A DNA stretch of 45,676 nucleotides from CAZBGQ01 sp964491515. Lineage in GTDB: Bacteria > Patescibacteriota > Gracilibacteria > UBA1369 > UBA12473. Shown in pieces: positions 1 through 9,600 of the stretch (within the stretch, counting starts at the first letter, position 1; every line of letters starts with the position of its first letter). The notes below the pieces were generated by a model that did no database searches, had not been told where the DNA came from, and was given only the letters and a program-made list of their open reading frames with translations. Made by a program: the position numbers and the translations under genes. The DNA is taken from assembly GCA_964491515.1 (NCBI GenBank), contig CAZBGQ010000010.1:1-45676 (forward strand), written 5' to 3'.

Positions 1-139
1 GCTGGAGGATGAGAGAGCAACCGGATCGAAGACACCCTAAGTTCGCGATTGATCAAAAAGTGGCGAGTTATGCACGGCATTAAGCGGGCCACGGATGTGG
101 AGTTTTGGGTGGGAATTCCGATTTTCGCCCGCTATAAGG
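1..139. other. Unassigned left edge, possible CDS tail and a hairpin
   Basis: No gene can be assigned with confidence. On the plus strand a reading frame is open from the window edge (base 3) to a TAA at 81-83 and encodes a polar tail ending in VASYARH, which could be the C-terminus of an upstream gene. On the minus strand a frame starting at 80 is also open to the edge, so direction is undecided. Bases 83-89 (AGCGGGC) and 127-133 (GCCCGCT) form a perfect 7-bp inverted repeat around a 37-nt loop; no T-run follows, so it is not an obvious terminator. Confidence 0.25.
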
Positions 140-168
140 TTGCACGACCTGTAATATTATGATATAAT
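140..168 (+). promoter_or_regulatory. Sigma70-like promoter for the PrsW-family gene
   Basis: A perfect TATAAT (163-168) is preceded by TGA (extended -10, TGn) and lies 17 bp downstream of a weak -35 TTGCAC (140-145). The predicted transcription start near 175 leaves a leader of about 27 nt before the GTG at 202. No Shine-Dalgarno sequence precedes that start. Confidence 0.65.
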
Positions 169-201
169 TAACAGATTGGGCTACTATATAACCTATCTCC
201 C

Positions 202-1062
202 GTGTCTCTCGTTCTACTCGGAAAAATTATTCTTTGTTTCCTTCTTGCCTGTGTTCCCGCCTTTATCTGGGGCTACATCTTCTATAGGAAGCAGCCAGAA
301 CCAAGGAAATGGGTGGCACTTACCTTTATTGCCGGTATTTTGTCGGTGGTACCTATCATGCTTTATAAGTTTGCATGGGAATGGTTCCCAAACCTGAATG
401 TTTTTGTTTATACAGACAATTTAGAGCAGGATTTATTAGGATTTTCGAACCTTATGTATTTGCCGTTGGGAATAGTCCTAGCCTTCATGTTTGTAGGGGT
501 ATTAGAGGAATATATGAAGAACATTGTGGTGCGTACAACAGATCGCAAGCATTTGGCCTCTATTGATGATGCTATTGAGTTTTGTATTATTGCCGCGTTG
601 GGATTCGCTTTCGTCGAGAACATTATGTACTTCTTTTATATTTGGAGTTATCAGGGGTTCGAAAGTCTATTTGTTTCCTTTATTTTCCGATCAGTTTTTT
701 CTACATTTGCACATATTTTATTCTCAGGCATGTACGGCTATTTCTACGGAGTGGCTCATTTTGCATCACCTATTTGGCAGGAAGAAATTCGCGCCAATCG
801 TCATCCAATCATTCGAATGATGCACAAGGTCTTTCACTTAAAAAGTTCCACGTTATTTAAAGAAGAAAAGATGTTGGAGGGACTGCTCGTTGCGATGGGT
901 TTGCACGCAATATTCAACATTGCCCTTGAGGTAGGATGGACGTTTGTTATTGTCCCATATCTTGTTTTGGGATACCTATTACTCTCATACTTGTTTGATA
1001 AAAAAGAGAATCACAAACGATACAATCGCTTTATAAAAAATCCACTAACAGGGAACGATTAA
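202..1062 (+). CDS. PrsW-family intramembrane metalloprotease
   Basis: A 286-aa polytopic membrane protein with the sequence marks of the PrsW/RseP-like CAAX-protease superfamily: an EExxK motif (E102, E103, K106), an ExN-type motif in a membrane helix (E139, N140), a histidine in the next helix (H171) and a final HxxxN (H235, N239). In this family these residues form the intramembrane active site. PrsW of Bacillus cleaves an anti-sigma factor; the substrate here is unknown. The start is GTG at 202, chosen because a promoter lies at 140-168 and the hydrophobic N-terminus begins directly. No Shine-Dalgarno site is visible. The next gene begins 11 nt after the stop, so the two are probably co-transcribed. 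Family assignment is firm; the signalling role is inferred. Confidence 0.85.
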   Translation: MSLVLLGKIILCFLLACVPAFIWGYIFYRKQPEPRKWVALTFIAGILSVVPIMLYKFAWEWFPNLNVFVYTDNLEQDLLGFSNLMYLPLGIVLAFMFVGVLEEYMKNIVVRTTDRKHLASIDDAIEFCIIAALGFAFVENIMYFFYIWSYQGFESLFVSFIFRSVFSTFAHILFSGMYGYFYGVAHFASPIWQEEIRANRHPIIRMMHKVFHLKSSTLFKEEKMLEGLLVAMGLHAIFNIALEVGWTFVIVPYLVLGYLLLSYLFDKKENHKRYNRFIKNPLTGND

Positions 1063-1073
1063 CCTAATTTCCT

Positions 1074-1808
1074 ATGGCACCTGGACAATTAAAAGAAGAG
1101 GGTGATGCACCTGAAGGTTTGACTTCACCTTCAGCAGAAGGCACCAGAAAAGTTGCTGACCTTGAGGCTCATCGATCTGGTACGGCTGGAGAGGTCGTCG
1201 AAGCATTGACCTCGCCTGAGCAGACACTTGAAAGTACATTTAAACGATACAAGCGGCAAGTGGGCGGTTATATAAAGGCACTAAGAAGTGAGGTGCTGTT
1301 TAAGCAAGAACATCCAGCTATTGTGGGGAAAATTAGGCGTATGGAAATGGATAAATTGGCTTTAAAAGCGGTGCTTTCAGGAGACACTATGAACGCAGCT
1401 CAAAAAATGGAATACCTTCTTGCCATGGAGCACGAGGTCAATCGCGGCATTGTGAATCAGATAGGAGGGGTTTTGTTGCGGCGACTGAATCCAATAAAAA
1501 CTGCACGCAAGACAGGATGGGATTATTACAAAATGTCAATTTCGAGTGATTACGTTAGGGCCATAGAAGAGGAAAAATATTCGCAAGAAACAAGGTTCAA
1601 TGAACGCGAGAATTTTATACATGGCAAGGTTTGGGATAAAACCACTAGCCCTCATGAGTACCTAACCTCGCAGGCACGTAGATACGAGCAAGGAAAGACT
1701 CGTGATAACAGAGAGGGAAAAATAGCGCCAATCCTACGATTTGTAACAAAAACTATGGGGCGGCTCATTCGCTCACAGGATGCAGCCTCCACTGAAGAAG
1801 CAGCCTAA
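1074..1808 (+). CDS. Hypothetical protein, cytoplasmic, lysine/arginine-rich
   Basis: A 244-aa protein I do not recognise. It has no signal peptide or membrane segment. The first 50 residues are acidic and rich in Ser, Pro and Gly, probably disordered; residues about 55-130 look helical and rich in Lys, Glu and Met; the C-terminal third is basic (HEYLTSQARRYEQGKTRDNREGK). It starts 11 nt after the PrsW-family gene and has no promoter of its own, so it is probably in the same operon and could be a partner or substrate of that protease. ATG at 1074 is the first in-frame start and no Shine-Dalgarno site precedes it. Confidence 0.65.
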   Translation: MAPGQLKEEGDAPEGLTSPSAEGTRKVADLEAHRSGTAGEVVEALTSPEQTLESTFKRYKRQVGGYIKALRSEVLFKQEHPAIVGKIRRMEMDKLALKAVLSGDTMNAAQKMEYLLAMEHEVNRGIVNQIGGVLLRRLNPIKTARKTGWDYYKMSISSDYVRAIEEEKYSQETRFNERENFIHGKVWDKTTSPHEYLTSQARRYEQGKTRDNREGKIAPILRFVTKTMGRLIRSQDAASTEEAA

Positions 1809-1897
1809 AAACATCTAACAGATACGGACTTGTTGGGCAGGTAAATTCATGGTAACGTACCTTTTGTACCTAATTTAGGAAATAAGGTTAATTAGTT

Positions 1898-4771
1898 ATG
1901 TCATTGAAACACATTGTCGTTAAGGGCGCGAAAATTCACAATCTCAAGAATATTGATGTGAAGATCCCGCGTAATAAGCTAACCGTGATCACTGGGCTTT
2001 CTGGTTCAGGGAAGTCTTCTTTGGCTTTTGATACGATTTATGCTGAAGGTCAGCGACGATACGTAGAAAGTTTGTCTACTTACGCACGGCAGTTTTTACA
2101 ACTCATGGAAAAGCCAGATGTTGAATCTATTGAAGGTCTGTCTCCAGCCATCTCTATTGATCAGAAATGTGCCAGCCGTAATCCTCGGTCTACGGTGGGA
2201 ACCGTTACGGAAATTTACGACTACATGCGTTTGTTATTTGCAAAAGTAGGGAAGCCACACTGTCCGGATTGTAAGAAACCAATTGAACGGCAAACGGTGA
2301 GTCAAATAGTCGATCATATTGCGGAAATGGAAGAAGGTAAGAAAATAGTGCTTCTTTCTCCAGTCATAAACGACCGTAAAGGCCGTCATGAAAAAGTATT
2401 TGAACGAATGAGAAAAGAAGGTTTTGTACGTGTACGTGTGGATGGAGAAATAATGACCATCTTAGACATCCCCGAACTCGATGAAAAAAAGCGCCACTCC
2501 ATTGAAATTGTGGTGGATCGGTTGGTAGTCAAAGATTTGGCCCCTAAATACCAAGAGATGAAATCCGGCCAGAAAATCTTATTGCCCAACGAACAACGTT
2601 CGCGCCTGGCCGACTCAGTAGAAACCGCTGTTAAGCACGGAAATGGTGTGATTTATGTTATGGACTATGAGTCTGGAGAGGTGGATATTTTTTCCGAAGC
2701 GTTTGCGTGTGCGGATTGTGGTGTGAACATCGCAGAAATTGAGCCACGAAACTTTTCATTCAACAGTCCGCATGGTGCGTGTGAAGCGTGTCATGGATTG
2801 GGGAATAAACTTGAAATTGATGAGCCACTTATCATTCCAAATAAGCGATTGAGTTTGAACGAAGGGGCGATCATGCCCTGGTCCTCTACTACATCACACA
2901 TGGATTGGTACAATAAGTTATTGTCCGCCGTTGCTAAGAAACATAAATTTTCTTTGGATGATGCGGTCGAAGATCTCAGTAAAGAAGCCATGAATTTGAT
3001 TTTGTATGGGACAGGAGATGATAGCTACACAATTCAACTTGATCGTAGTTACACTAGTACGTTTGAAGGAGTGATCCCTAATTTGCAACGACGTTATGTG
3101 GAAACTGAATCCGATTACGTTCGCACTAAAATCGAACAGTTCATGCAAGTGGTGGAATGTCCAGAATGTAAGGGGGAACGTCTTAAGAAAGAAATTCTTG
3201 GTGTTAAAATTGAAGGAAAATCAATCGTGGATGTTACGAGAAATTCCATTGATAAAGCCAATGATTTTTTCAGCAGCCTGACCCTCACCGAAGCGCAGGT
3301 CAAAATTGCAGAACCAATTCTGAGAGAGGTTAAACACCGTCTTAAATTTCTCGACAATGTGGGGATTTCGTACCTAACTTTAGATCGAGCTGCCAATACA
3401 TTATCCGGAGGAGAAGCTCAGCGTATTCGATTGGCAACACAGATTGGATCGTTGCTCCAGGGTGTGCTTTATGTACTGGATGAACCTACGATCGGTCTCC
3501 ACCAAAACGACAACGAAAAATTAATCAAAGCCATCATAAAATTGCGTGACATTGGGAACACGGTGCTCATTGTGGAACATGATGTAGACACCATGCTTGC
3601 CGCTGATTACTTAATCGACATTGGGCCAGGCGCAGGGAAATATGGAGGTGAAGTGATTTCTGCGGGAACCCCTGCTGAAGTCATGAAGGACAAGAGTTCA
3701 GTCACTGGGAAATATTTATCTGGTGAACTTAGAATCGAGCCACCCAAAGAAAGGCGCAAAGGAAATGGAAAGGAACTAATCATTACCGGTGCTGAAGAGC
3801 ACAATTTGAAAAAAGTAGATGTAAAAATCCCACTTGGAATGTTTGTGGGAATCACCGGTGTTTCTGGTTCAGGGAAATCCACACTCATCAATGACATCTT
3901 AGTTAAGACTGTGGCCGCTAAGCTGAACCGTGCTAAAAATCGTCCAGGAAAACACAAGGAGATTGTTGGTATTGACCAGCTCGATAAAATAATCAGCATC
4001 AATCAAGCACCGATTGGTCGAACTCCTCGTTCTAACCCTGCTACTTACACACGTGTATTTACGGACATTCGCGACTTATTCGCTGGGACCTCTGAAGCGC
4101 GAACTCGTGGGTATAAGGCTGGCCGCTTCAGTTTTAATGTAAAAGGAGGTCGTTGTGAAGACTGCCAAGGCGATGGAATGAAGAAAATTGAAATGCACTT
4201 TTTACCAGATATTTATGTGGCCTGCGAAGTTTGTCATGGGCGCCGTTATAATAAAGAGGCCATGGAAATCAGTTACCGTGGAAAAAATATTGCTGACGTG
4301 CTTGATATGACGGTGGACGACGCATTGGAGTTTTTCGACGCGATTCCTACCATTAAAACCAAGTTAGAAACATTGGTAGCGGTGGGACTTGGCTACATTC
4401 ATTTGGGACAGCCAGCCACCACACTTTCTGGAGGTGAGGCGCAGCGTATCAAGCTTTCAACAGAACTTTCCAAGCGTGCTACCGGGAGCACATTGTATGT
4501 CTTAGACGAACCCACGACCGGGTTGCATTTTGACGATGTGCGAAAATTACTCGAAGTATTGCAACGACTAGTAGACATGGGCAATACCGTACTCACCATT
4601 GAGCACAATCTGGACGTCATTAAGTCAGTAGACTATGTGATTGATATGGGGCCGGACGGCGGCGAAGCCGGCGGAATGGTGGTTGCAGCTGGAACCCCTG
4701 AAGAAGTCACCAAAATTAAAAAATCCTACACCGGACAGTGGTTGAAGAAAATGGGCGTAGCGGGAAAATAA
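1898..4771 (+). CDS. uvrA: Excinuclease ABC subunit A (UvrA)
   Basis: UvrA, 957 aa, about the usual family length. It is the damage-recognition ATPase of nucleotide excision repair and acts as a dimer with UvrB on DNA. Two ABC ATPase modules are visible: Walker A at 33-41 (GLSGSGKSS) and near 655 (GVSGSGKST); ABC signatures LSGGEAQRI near 502 and 843; Walker B LDEPT in both halves. The zinc modules are intact: CPDC in the signature domain near 122, CADC/CEAC near 271-299, and CEDC/CEVC near 753-776 with the DNA-binding region between them. ATG at 1898 fits the conserved N-terminus; AAGG about 10 nt upstream is one of the few SD-like sequences in the window. It sits alone between the PrsW pair and the pilin genes, with a small terminator after it. 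Confidence 0.98.
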   Translation: MSLKHIVVKGAKIHNLKNIDVKIPRNKLTVITGLSGSGKSSLAFDTIYAEGQRRYVESLSTYARQFLQLMEKPDVESIEGLSPAISIDQKCASRNPRSTVGTVTEIYDYMRLLFAKVGKPHCPDCKKPIERQTVSQIVDHIAEMEEGKKIVLLSPVINDRKGRHEKVFERMRKEGFVRVRVDGEIMTILDIPELDEKKRHSIEIVVDRLVVKDLAPKYQEMKSGQKILLPNEQRSRLADSVETAVKHGNGVIYVMDYESGEVDIFSEAFACADCGVNIAEIEPRNFSFNSPHGACEACHGLGNKLEIDEPLIIPNKRLSLNEGAIMPWSSTTSHMDWYNKLLSAVAKKHKFSLDDAVEDLSKEAMNLILYGTGDDSYTIQLDRSYTSTFEGVIPNLQRRYVETESDYVRTKIEQFMQVVECPECKGERLKKEILGVKIEGKSIVDVTRNSIDKANDFFSSLTLTEAQVKIAEPILREVKHRLKFLDNVGISYLTLDRAANTLSGGEAQRIRLATQIGSLLQGVLYVLDEPTIGLHQNDNEKLIKAIIKLRDIGNTVLIVEHDVDTMLAADYLIDIGPGAGKYGGEVISAGTPAEVMKDKSSVTGKYLSGELRIEPPKERRKGNGKELIITGAEEHNLKKVDVKIPLGMFVGITGVSGSGKSTLINDILVKTVAAKLNRAKNRPGKHKEIVGIDQLDKIISINQAPIGRTPRSNPATYTRVFTDIRDLFAGTSEARTRGYKAGRFSFNVKGGRCEDCQGDGMKKIEMHFLPDIYVACEVCHGRRYNKEAMEISYRGKNIADVLDMTVDDALEFFDAIPTIKTKLETLVAVGLGYIHLGQPATTLSGGEAQRIKLSTELSKRATGSTLYVLDEPTTGLHFDDVRKLLEVLQRLVDMGNTVLTIEHNLDVIKSVDYVIDMGPDGGEAGGMVVAAGTPEEVTKIKKSYTGQWLKKMGVAGK

Positions 4772-4788
4772 GACGTTTGGCTAATTAT

Positions 4789-4806
4789 ACGATCAGATCG
4801 TTTTTT
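4789..4806 (+). terminator. Short rho-independent terminator after uvrA
   Basis: A 5-bp perfect stem ACGAT/ATCGT (4789-4793 with 4797-4801) and a CAG loop are followed by a run of T residues (4801-4806). The stem is short and AT-containing, so termination may be partial, but its place between uvrA and the pilin promoter fits. Confidence 0.5.
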
Positions 4807-4810
4807 CGTG

Positions 4811-4838
4811 GAGACACCGCAAATTTTCATGATACAAT
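4811..4838 (+). promoter_or_regulatory. Promoter for the pilin genes, predicted leaderless
   Basis: GAGACA (4811-4816) and TACAAT (4833-4838) are separated by 16 bp. The ATG at 4845 is only 7 nt downstream of the -10 element, so the transcript would start at or next to the start codon, giving a leaderless mRNA. Confidence 0.5.
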
Positions 4839-4844
4839 ATTTGC

Positions 4845-5492
4845 ATGAAAACCTCCCGACTCAGTGCTATCTTTCAGCGCCTAAGATCAAACGCAGCCGA
4901 AACATTGGCTGAAGTTATTATTGCAATAACAGTACTTTCGCTTGGGACGGGAAGTGCCACTATTTTAGTGCTGACCGCCGTGAACGCAACAACTTCTGGG
5001 GAAACACGTCTGGTTGCCTACAATCTTGCACGTGAAGGGGTAGAAGCGGTTCGTAATATTCGAGACACCAATTGGCTACGATTCCCAGGAGATCGAGATG
5101 ACTGTTGGGATACGTACAATCTGACAGATCCGGCGACGTGTAATAGCGCGAAGTTAGGAGCCACAGGCATAGGCAAAGACATCACTGTTACTCCAAATCT
5201 CACAGATTCGGATGCCTTTTTCACATGGACGGTGAATGAGACATCAGTCCCCGCAGATCAAAAACTCTACACAATCGATATCAATGCGACCGATCCAGGT
5301 GGAACATTTTACGTTCACGATTCGCTTTATCTTGGTGCCATTGAATCTCCTTATAGCCGTAGTGTGAATGTCCTTTTAACACCAGGAAGTGCCTCAGACC
5401 CTGCCCGTATGTTGGTTACTTCCACCGTTAGTTGGGATGACCGGGGCGTTCCTCGTAGCGTTGAGTTCAAGGATCAGCTCATTAATCATTAA
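4845..5492 (+). CDS. Type IV pilus-like minor prepilin (PilV-like)
   Basis: A 215-aa protein with a prepilin-type N-terminus: a short basic leader (residues 1-18), then TLAEVIIAI with Glu23 at the position of the conserved mature Glu5, then a hydrophobic helix to about residue 46. The expected Gly before the cleavage site is Ala18 and mature residue 1 would be Glu19, so processing is atypical. After the helix, AREGVEAVRNIRDTNWL (62-78) matches a stretch very common in CPR prepilins. The C-terminal half is a secreted beta-rich domain with two Cys (in DDCWD and ATCNS) that could form a disulfide. It is probably a minor pilin exported and assembled by a type IV pilus machine not encoded here. 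The following pilin gene starts 5 nt after its stop. Confidence 0.8.
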   Translation: MKTSRLSAIFQRLRSNAAETLAEVIIAITVLSLGTGSATILVLTAVNATTSGETRLVAYNLAREGVEAVRNIRDTNWLRFPGDRDDCWDTYNLTDPATCNSAKLGATGIGKDITVTPNLTDSDAFFTWTVNETSVPADQKLYTIDINATDPGGTFYVHDSLYLGAIESPYSRSVNVLLTPGSASDPARMLVTSTVSWDDRGVPRSVEFKDQLINH

Positions 5493-5497
5493 GATGT

Positions 5498-6622
5498 ATG
5501 AAAAATAATTCCGCCGCCTCCATTCTTTACGCCATTGTGATCACCACGATCATTATCGTGACGGCCGGAGCAATGAGCGCCTCTTTCATCCGAGCAAGCC
5601 AACGCAATCACGACCTGTTTAGATCGACTCAAGCACATTACGCCGCCCGTGCCGCCATGGAAGAAGGTCTGGCTAACGCCGCATTGAATGGTGAGTTGGG
5701 ATATGAGAATGAAGACACCGCTGCCATCAACTGGCCTACCGTTGACTCCACTGGTGAATACAGTATCTATGCGAAGTCAAAATGGTTGGGCTGGCAGAGT
5801 GGGGTGCCTGCTCCCGATGCGACCTGCACACTCACAACCCCTGCCGACTGTTATGTCGTACCTATGCCTGGCACCGGAACGGTGGGCGGCGATACCTGCG
5901 AGTTCACAGATCCCACTCAACCATGGTCAAGCGACCTCGACGACGACTGCAACTGGAATAAAATCGAATATCAAGAGACGGTGTCGATCCCTTTGTATTA
6001 TGAAGATGCGGCTTGTAGTGATGGTTATTGCAATCCAGCAGAGTTTGCAGAAGAGCTCAATAATTTAATTATTCGTGTGAGAGTGCCTTTCACAGGTTCA
6101 GGACCGGGGCCAGACTTAGATGGGCTAAGCACAGTGGTTGTTAAGTGGGAGATTAGTGGGGAGTGTGACACCACTGGAGACGGAGTGGGGGATACAGCAT
6201 GTTATATGGAAGAAATGCTGACAGGGGGCCTAAATAGTAAGACAACAGCACAAAAGATAAATACAGCACCTCAATACACCATTTTAACAGAGGGGAATCA
6301 AATTGTTGATAATATGAGTCCAAGCTTTTTTAGTATTTTAATCGGTGATTTTTTGAATTCAACGACTGCCACTCTTGGATTCGAGGCCATAGATCCGGTC
6401 CTGAAATTGGGAGTCATTTATCCTACAACCACGGGGTTAGGAGCGACCAATATCCCAAATCTCGAATATCAGATTCTTACCAACAAATCTATTTCAGGTA
6501 ATAAGATTATTTATCAAGCGGAAGGCCAATCAGAGGGGCGCCAAGGCACCTATACACGTAGTATCCGTGCTAGTCAGGGGCTTGAAAGCAATGCGGTGGT
6601 TAACTTCGTGATCCAGAACTGA
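5498..6622 (+). CDS. Pilus assembly protein, PilX-like minor pilin
   Basis: A 374-aa protein with a very short N-terminal segment (MKNNSAAS) followed by a single hydrophobic helix (residues about 9-31) and the YAARAAMEEGLANA stretch typical of PilX/PilV-type minor pilins. The rest is a large extracellular domain with several Cys in pairs and acidic aromatic segments. A consensus prepilin cleavage site is not clear; processing near SAAS is possible. It is translated from an ATG 5 nt after the previous pilin stop, so the two are one transcript and probably form a pilus-tip complex. Gene order (PilV-like then PilX-like) is common in CPR minor pilin clusters; the exact role is inferred. Confidence 0.7.
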   Translation: MKNNSAASILYAIVITTIIIVTAGAMSASFIRASQRNHDLFRSTQAHYAARAAMEEGLANAALNGELGYENEDTAAINWPTVDSTGEYSIYAKSKWLGWQSGVPAPDATCTLTTPADCYVVPMPGTGTVGGDTCEFTDPTQPWSSDLDDDCNWNKIEYQETVSIPLYYEDAACSDGYCNPAEFAEELNNLIIRVRVPFTGSGPGPDLDGLSTVVVKWEISGECDTTGDGVGDTACYMEEMLTGGLNSKTTAQKINTAPQYTILTEGNQIVDNMSPSFFSILIGDFLNSTTATLGFEAIDPVLKLGVIYPTTTGLGATNIPNLEYQILTNKSISGNKIIYQAEGQSEGRQGTYTRSIRASQGLESNAVVNFVIQN

Positions 6623-6623
6623 C

Positions 6624-6653
6624 TTGACAGCAGACGCTTAATCGTCTTATAAT
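6624..6653 (+). promoter_or_regulatory. Consensus sigma70 promoter for the MopE-repeat protein
   Basis: Perfect -35 TTGACA (6624-6629) and perfect -10 TATAAT (6648-6653) with an 18-bp spacer, the closest match to consensus in the window. Transcription would start near 6660. This rules out the TTG at 6657 as a start and supports the ATG at 6675. Confidence 0.85.
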
Positions 6654-6674
6654 CACTTGCCATACCCTACTATT

Positions 6675-9600
6675 ATGGAAGGTTCTCTTTCAGATAAAGA
6701 AATCGCTGCATTCATGGTTTTAGCCATGGCTGGAACGGTTGTTGATGGAAATTTATCTGAAGAAGATCGTCGAGGAAAAGTTCTCGCGGCATTGGCCGCT
6801 GCAACCGCTGCAAGTGCTGCGAGTGTGGCTTTGGCAGATCCAGATGAGTTTTATGTAGGATTAAATCCCTCCGCGGATATGGAAGTGAGAGATCCCGGGG
6901 GAGTCCTATTAACAAGTGCTTCTGTCAGCCTTGGCGGTGATCCTTACCATGAGGATATTGTCTCTCTTTCCACTCAAGATAGTACGTTGGTATCAGTTTA
7001 TGATTATTCGGGAATCAATGGAGGAGATGTATTTGAAGTGACAGACTCAGGAGTCAATGCATTAAATTTAGGGATGTCTCATCCTATGGGGCTCTCAGTG
7101 GATGAGTCTGAAGGCCTTTTTGTAGTGGTCGATAGAGATACCAGTATTGTTAAAGTATGCGAAACTGCAAATCCAGTAAATTGTGAAGATTATGATTTGT
7201 CGAGTGTTGGTATTAGTTTAAACAAAGTACAGTTACATTCTACGGCTACAGAACCTTATGTAGTAGCATTTTATCAATATGACGGATGGGCTGTGTTTTC
7301 ATTGGGGCAGGATACAGATTCGGATCCTTTCCCTGATGGAGTGGCTACCTGGAGGGCTGGAAGTTCAAGTGGTTACGTCACGCCGGATAGCGAAATGTAC
7401 AGATTTAATGGCAACCAAAGTATTACATATACCATATCAGCCGGGATAGATGAGCTCGGAGCCATTGAAGTCGATGGATCCAGTTTGAGTAGTTTGGCTA
7501 GTGCAAGTTACACACCTATAGGAACCATGCCATTTTCAGTAAATGGTCTTAGTCAAGCTGATAGCAACCTATATATATCGGGTAATGGATCGTTTGCTAC
7601 AGGGAAATTAGAACAGTACAGTATGGGGATTACCCCTGCTACTACCACTTGGAATGCCTCTTTTAGTTTAGGTTTTGCTGAGCAGCCAGCAATCAATGGT
7701 GTCTCTTTTGATTCCGATGGAGATGTGTGGATGGCCTATTCAGATTGGAACGGAGATGATCATTTCTTAGAAATGGATGCTCTAAATTTAACTCCTACTG
7801 GCGTAGTTCAGAGCTTTACGGGGACTCCTACTGATGGTGTTCAAGTCTTCTCCATCCTCACCGACGGTTCATCTTTACCCGTAGATCTTGATGGAGACGG
7901 GGCGGACAGTACCATAGATTGTGATGACAACGATCCACTTAACTTTCCGGGGAATCCGGAAGTGTGTGATGGGGCGGACAACGATTGTGACACGGTAATT
8001 GACAATGGATTTGATGGAGATGGAGATGGCTATACAAGTTGTGACACTCCGATTCCAGACTGTGATGATGGCAACGCCGCAATCAATCCTGGCGCCACGG
8101 AGATCCTTTCCAATGGACTTAATGATGATTGTAATCCGGCCACACTGGATGATCCTGATACGGATGGAGACGGTTCTCCTCTTAGTTTGGATTGTGATGA
8201 TGGAAACGCAACCAACTTTCCGGGAAATTCGGAAGTATGTGATGGGGCGGACAACGATTGTGACACGGTAATTGACAATGGATTTGATGGAGATGGAGAT
8301 GGCTATACAAGTTGTGACACTCCGATTCCAGACTGCAACGACAGCGATCCGTCCGTCAGCCCCGGTGCCACGGAGATCCTTTCCAATGGAATCGATGATG
8401 ATTGTAATCCGGCTACCTCAGATTTACCGGTTGATCCGGACAATGATTCAGATGGATTCCCTGCAAGTGCAGACTGTAATGATTCAAACGCGTCGATTTA
8501 TCCAGGCGCACCAGAAACATGTGACGATGGGACTGATTCAAATTGTGATTTAAGCGACAATGGAGGTGCAACGATTGGATTGGTTCCAACCTTTATAGAC
8601 GGAGATTCAGATGGAGAAGGAGCCGATGGAGCCTCTCCTGTTGAATACTGTCCAAGTGAGGTTCCCGTTGCCACAGTGCTTAGTGCTGGCGCGGATTGTG
8701 ATGATGGAAATGCTTTGATTTTCTCCGGTGCTTCAGAAACATGTGGTGATGGAATCGACCAAGACTGTGATGGGGCTGATGAAGTTTGTCCTCCCGGAGA
8801 CAATGATGGAGATGGATACAGTGAAGAGGAGGACTGTGATGACACCAATGCTGCGGTTAATCCTGGAGTGGATGAATTGTGTTCTACCGTTGGAGTGGAT
8901 GATAATTGTAATAATGCTGATGAATCGGTCGAAGGATATTTGGCTGCAGACGCGGAGGATCTTTGTGACGACGCGGATGGAGATGGAGCGGGAGATCCCA
9001 CTAGCCTAGCCACTCAATGCCCGGCTCCAGGCCTAGTCAACGAAACCGCCCCAGAAGATTGTGACGACAGTAACCCTCTTAGGTACGAAGGTGCCCCCGA
9101 ACTTTTGAACGGTCAGGATAATGATTGCGATGGAGTTGATGCTCCTGTTATAGGGCAAGACATCGCAGGCCGAGACGAAGCAGTACTCGGAAGTACGACC
9201 GATGTGAGCGAAGCCGGTCCAAACTTTTTGGAGGCAGGAGGAAGCAATATGACGCCGGTGCAGGTGGAACGAAACATTGATGGATTTGGAGATCCGGTGG
9301 ATTTATTTGCTTATAGCCGCGTTGATCCATCCCAACCAGGGACCTTTACCGTGAATCGGGTGGGAGAGCCTGAAATTGTGGTTTATGAAATGCCACCTGA
9401 TGCCCCTACAAACTACGTTCCAGCTACTTCCGCTTCAGTGACTGGAAGTCGTTTAAAGGTTCAGCACAATATAGATGGGACAATAAAATATGAAGTACTA
9501 AATACTACGGGGAACCATAGAGTAGAAATTGATACCACATTTTACGAGCCGGCCATGTGGGACGCCTTTTTGGCAGCGAATCCAGAGGAAGATGATATTT

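Noticed and set aside
6657..6674. TTG start for the MopE-repeat protein
   Set aside because: It lies 4 nt after the -10 box, before the predicted transcription start; ATG 6675 is the first usable start.
7999..8553. Plus-strand Met-rich ORFs within the MopE region
   Set aside because: They are frame-shifted shadows of the GATGGAGATGG-rich calcium repeats (Met codons from GATGG).
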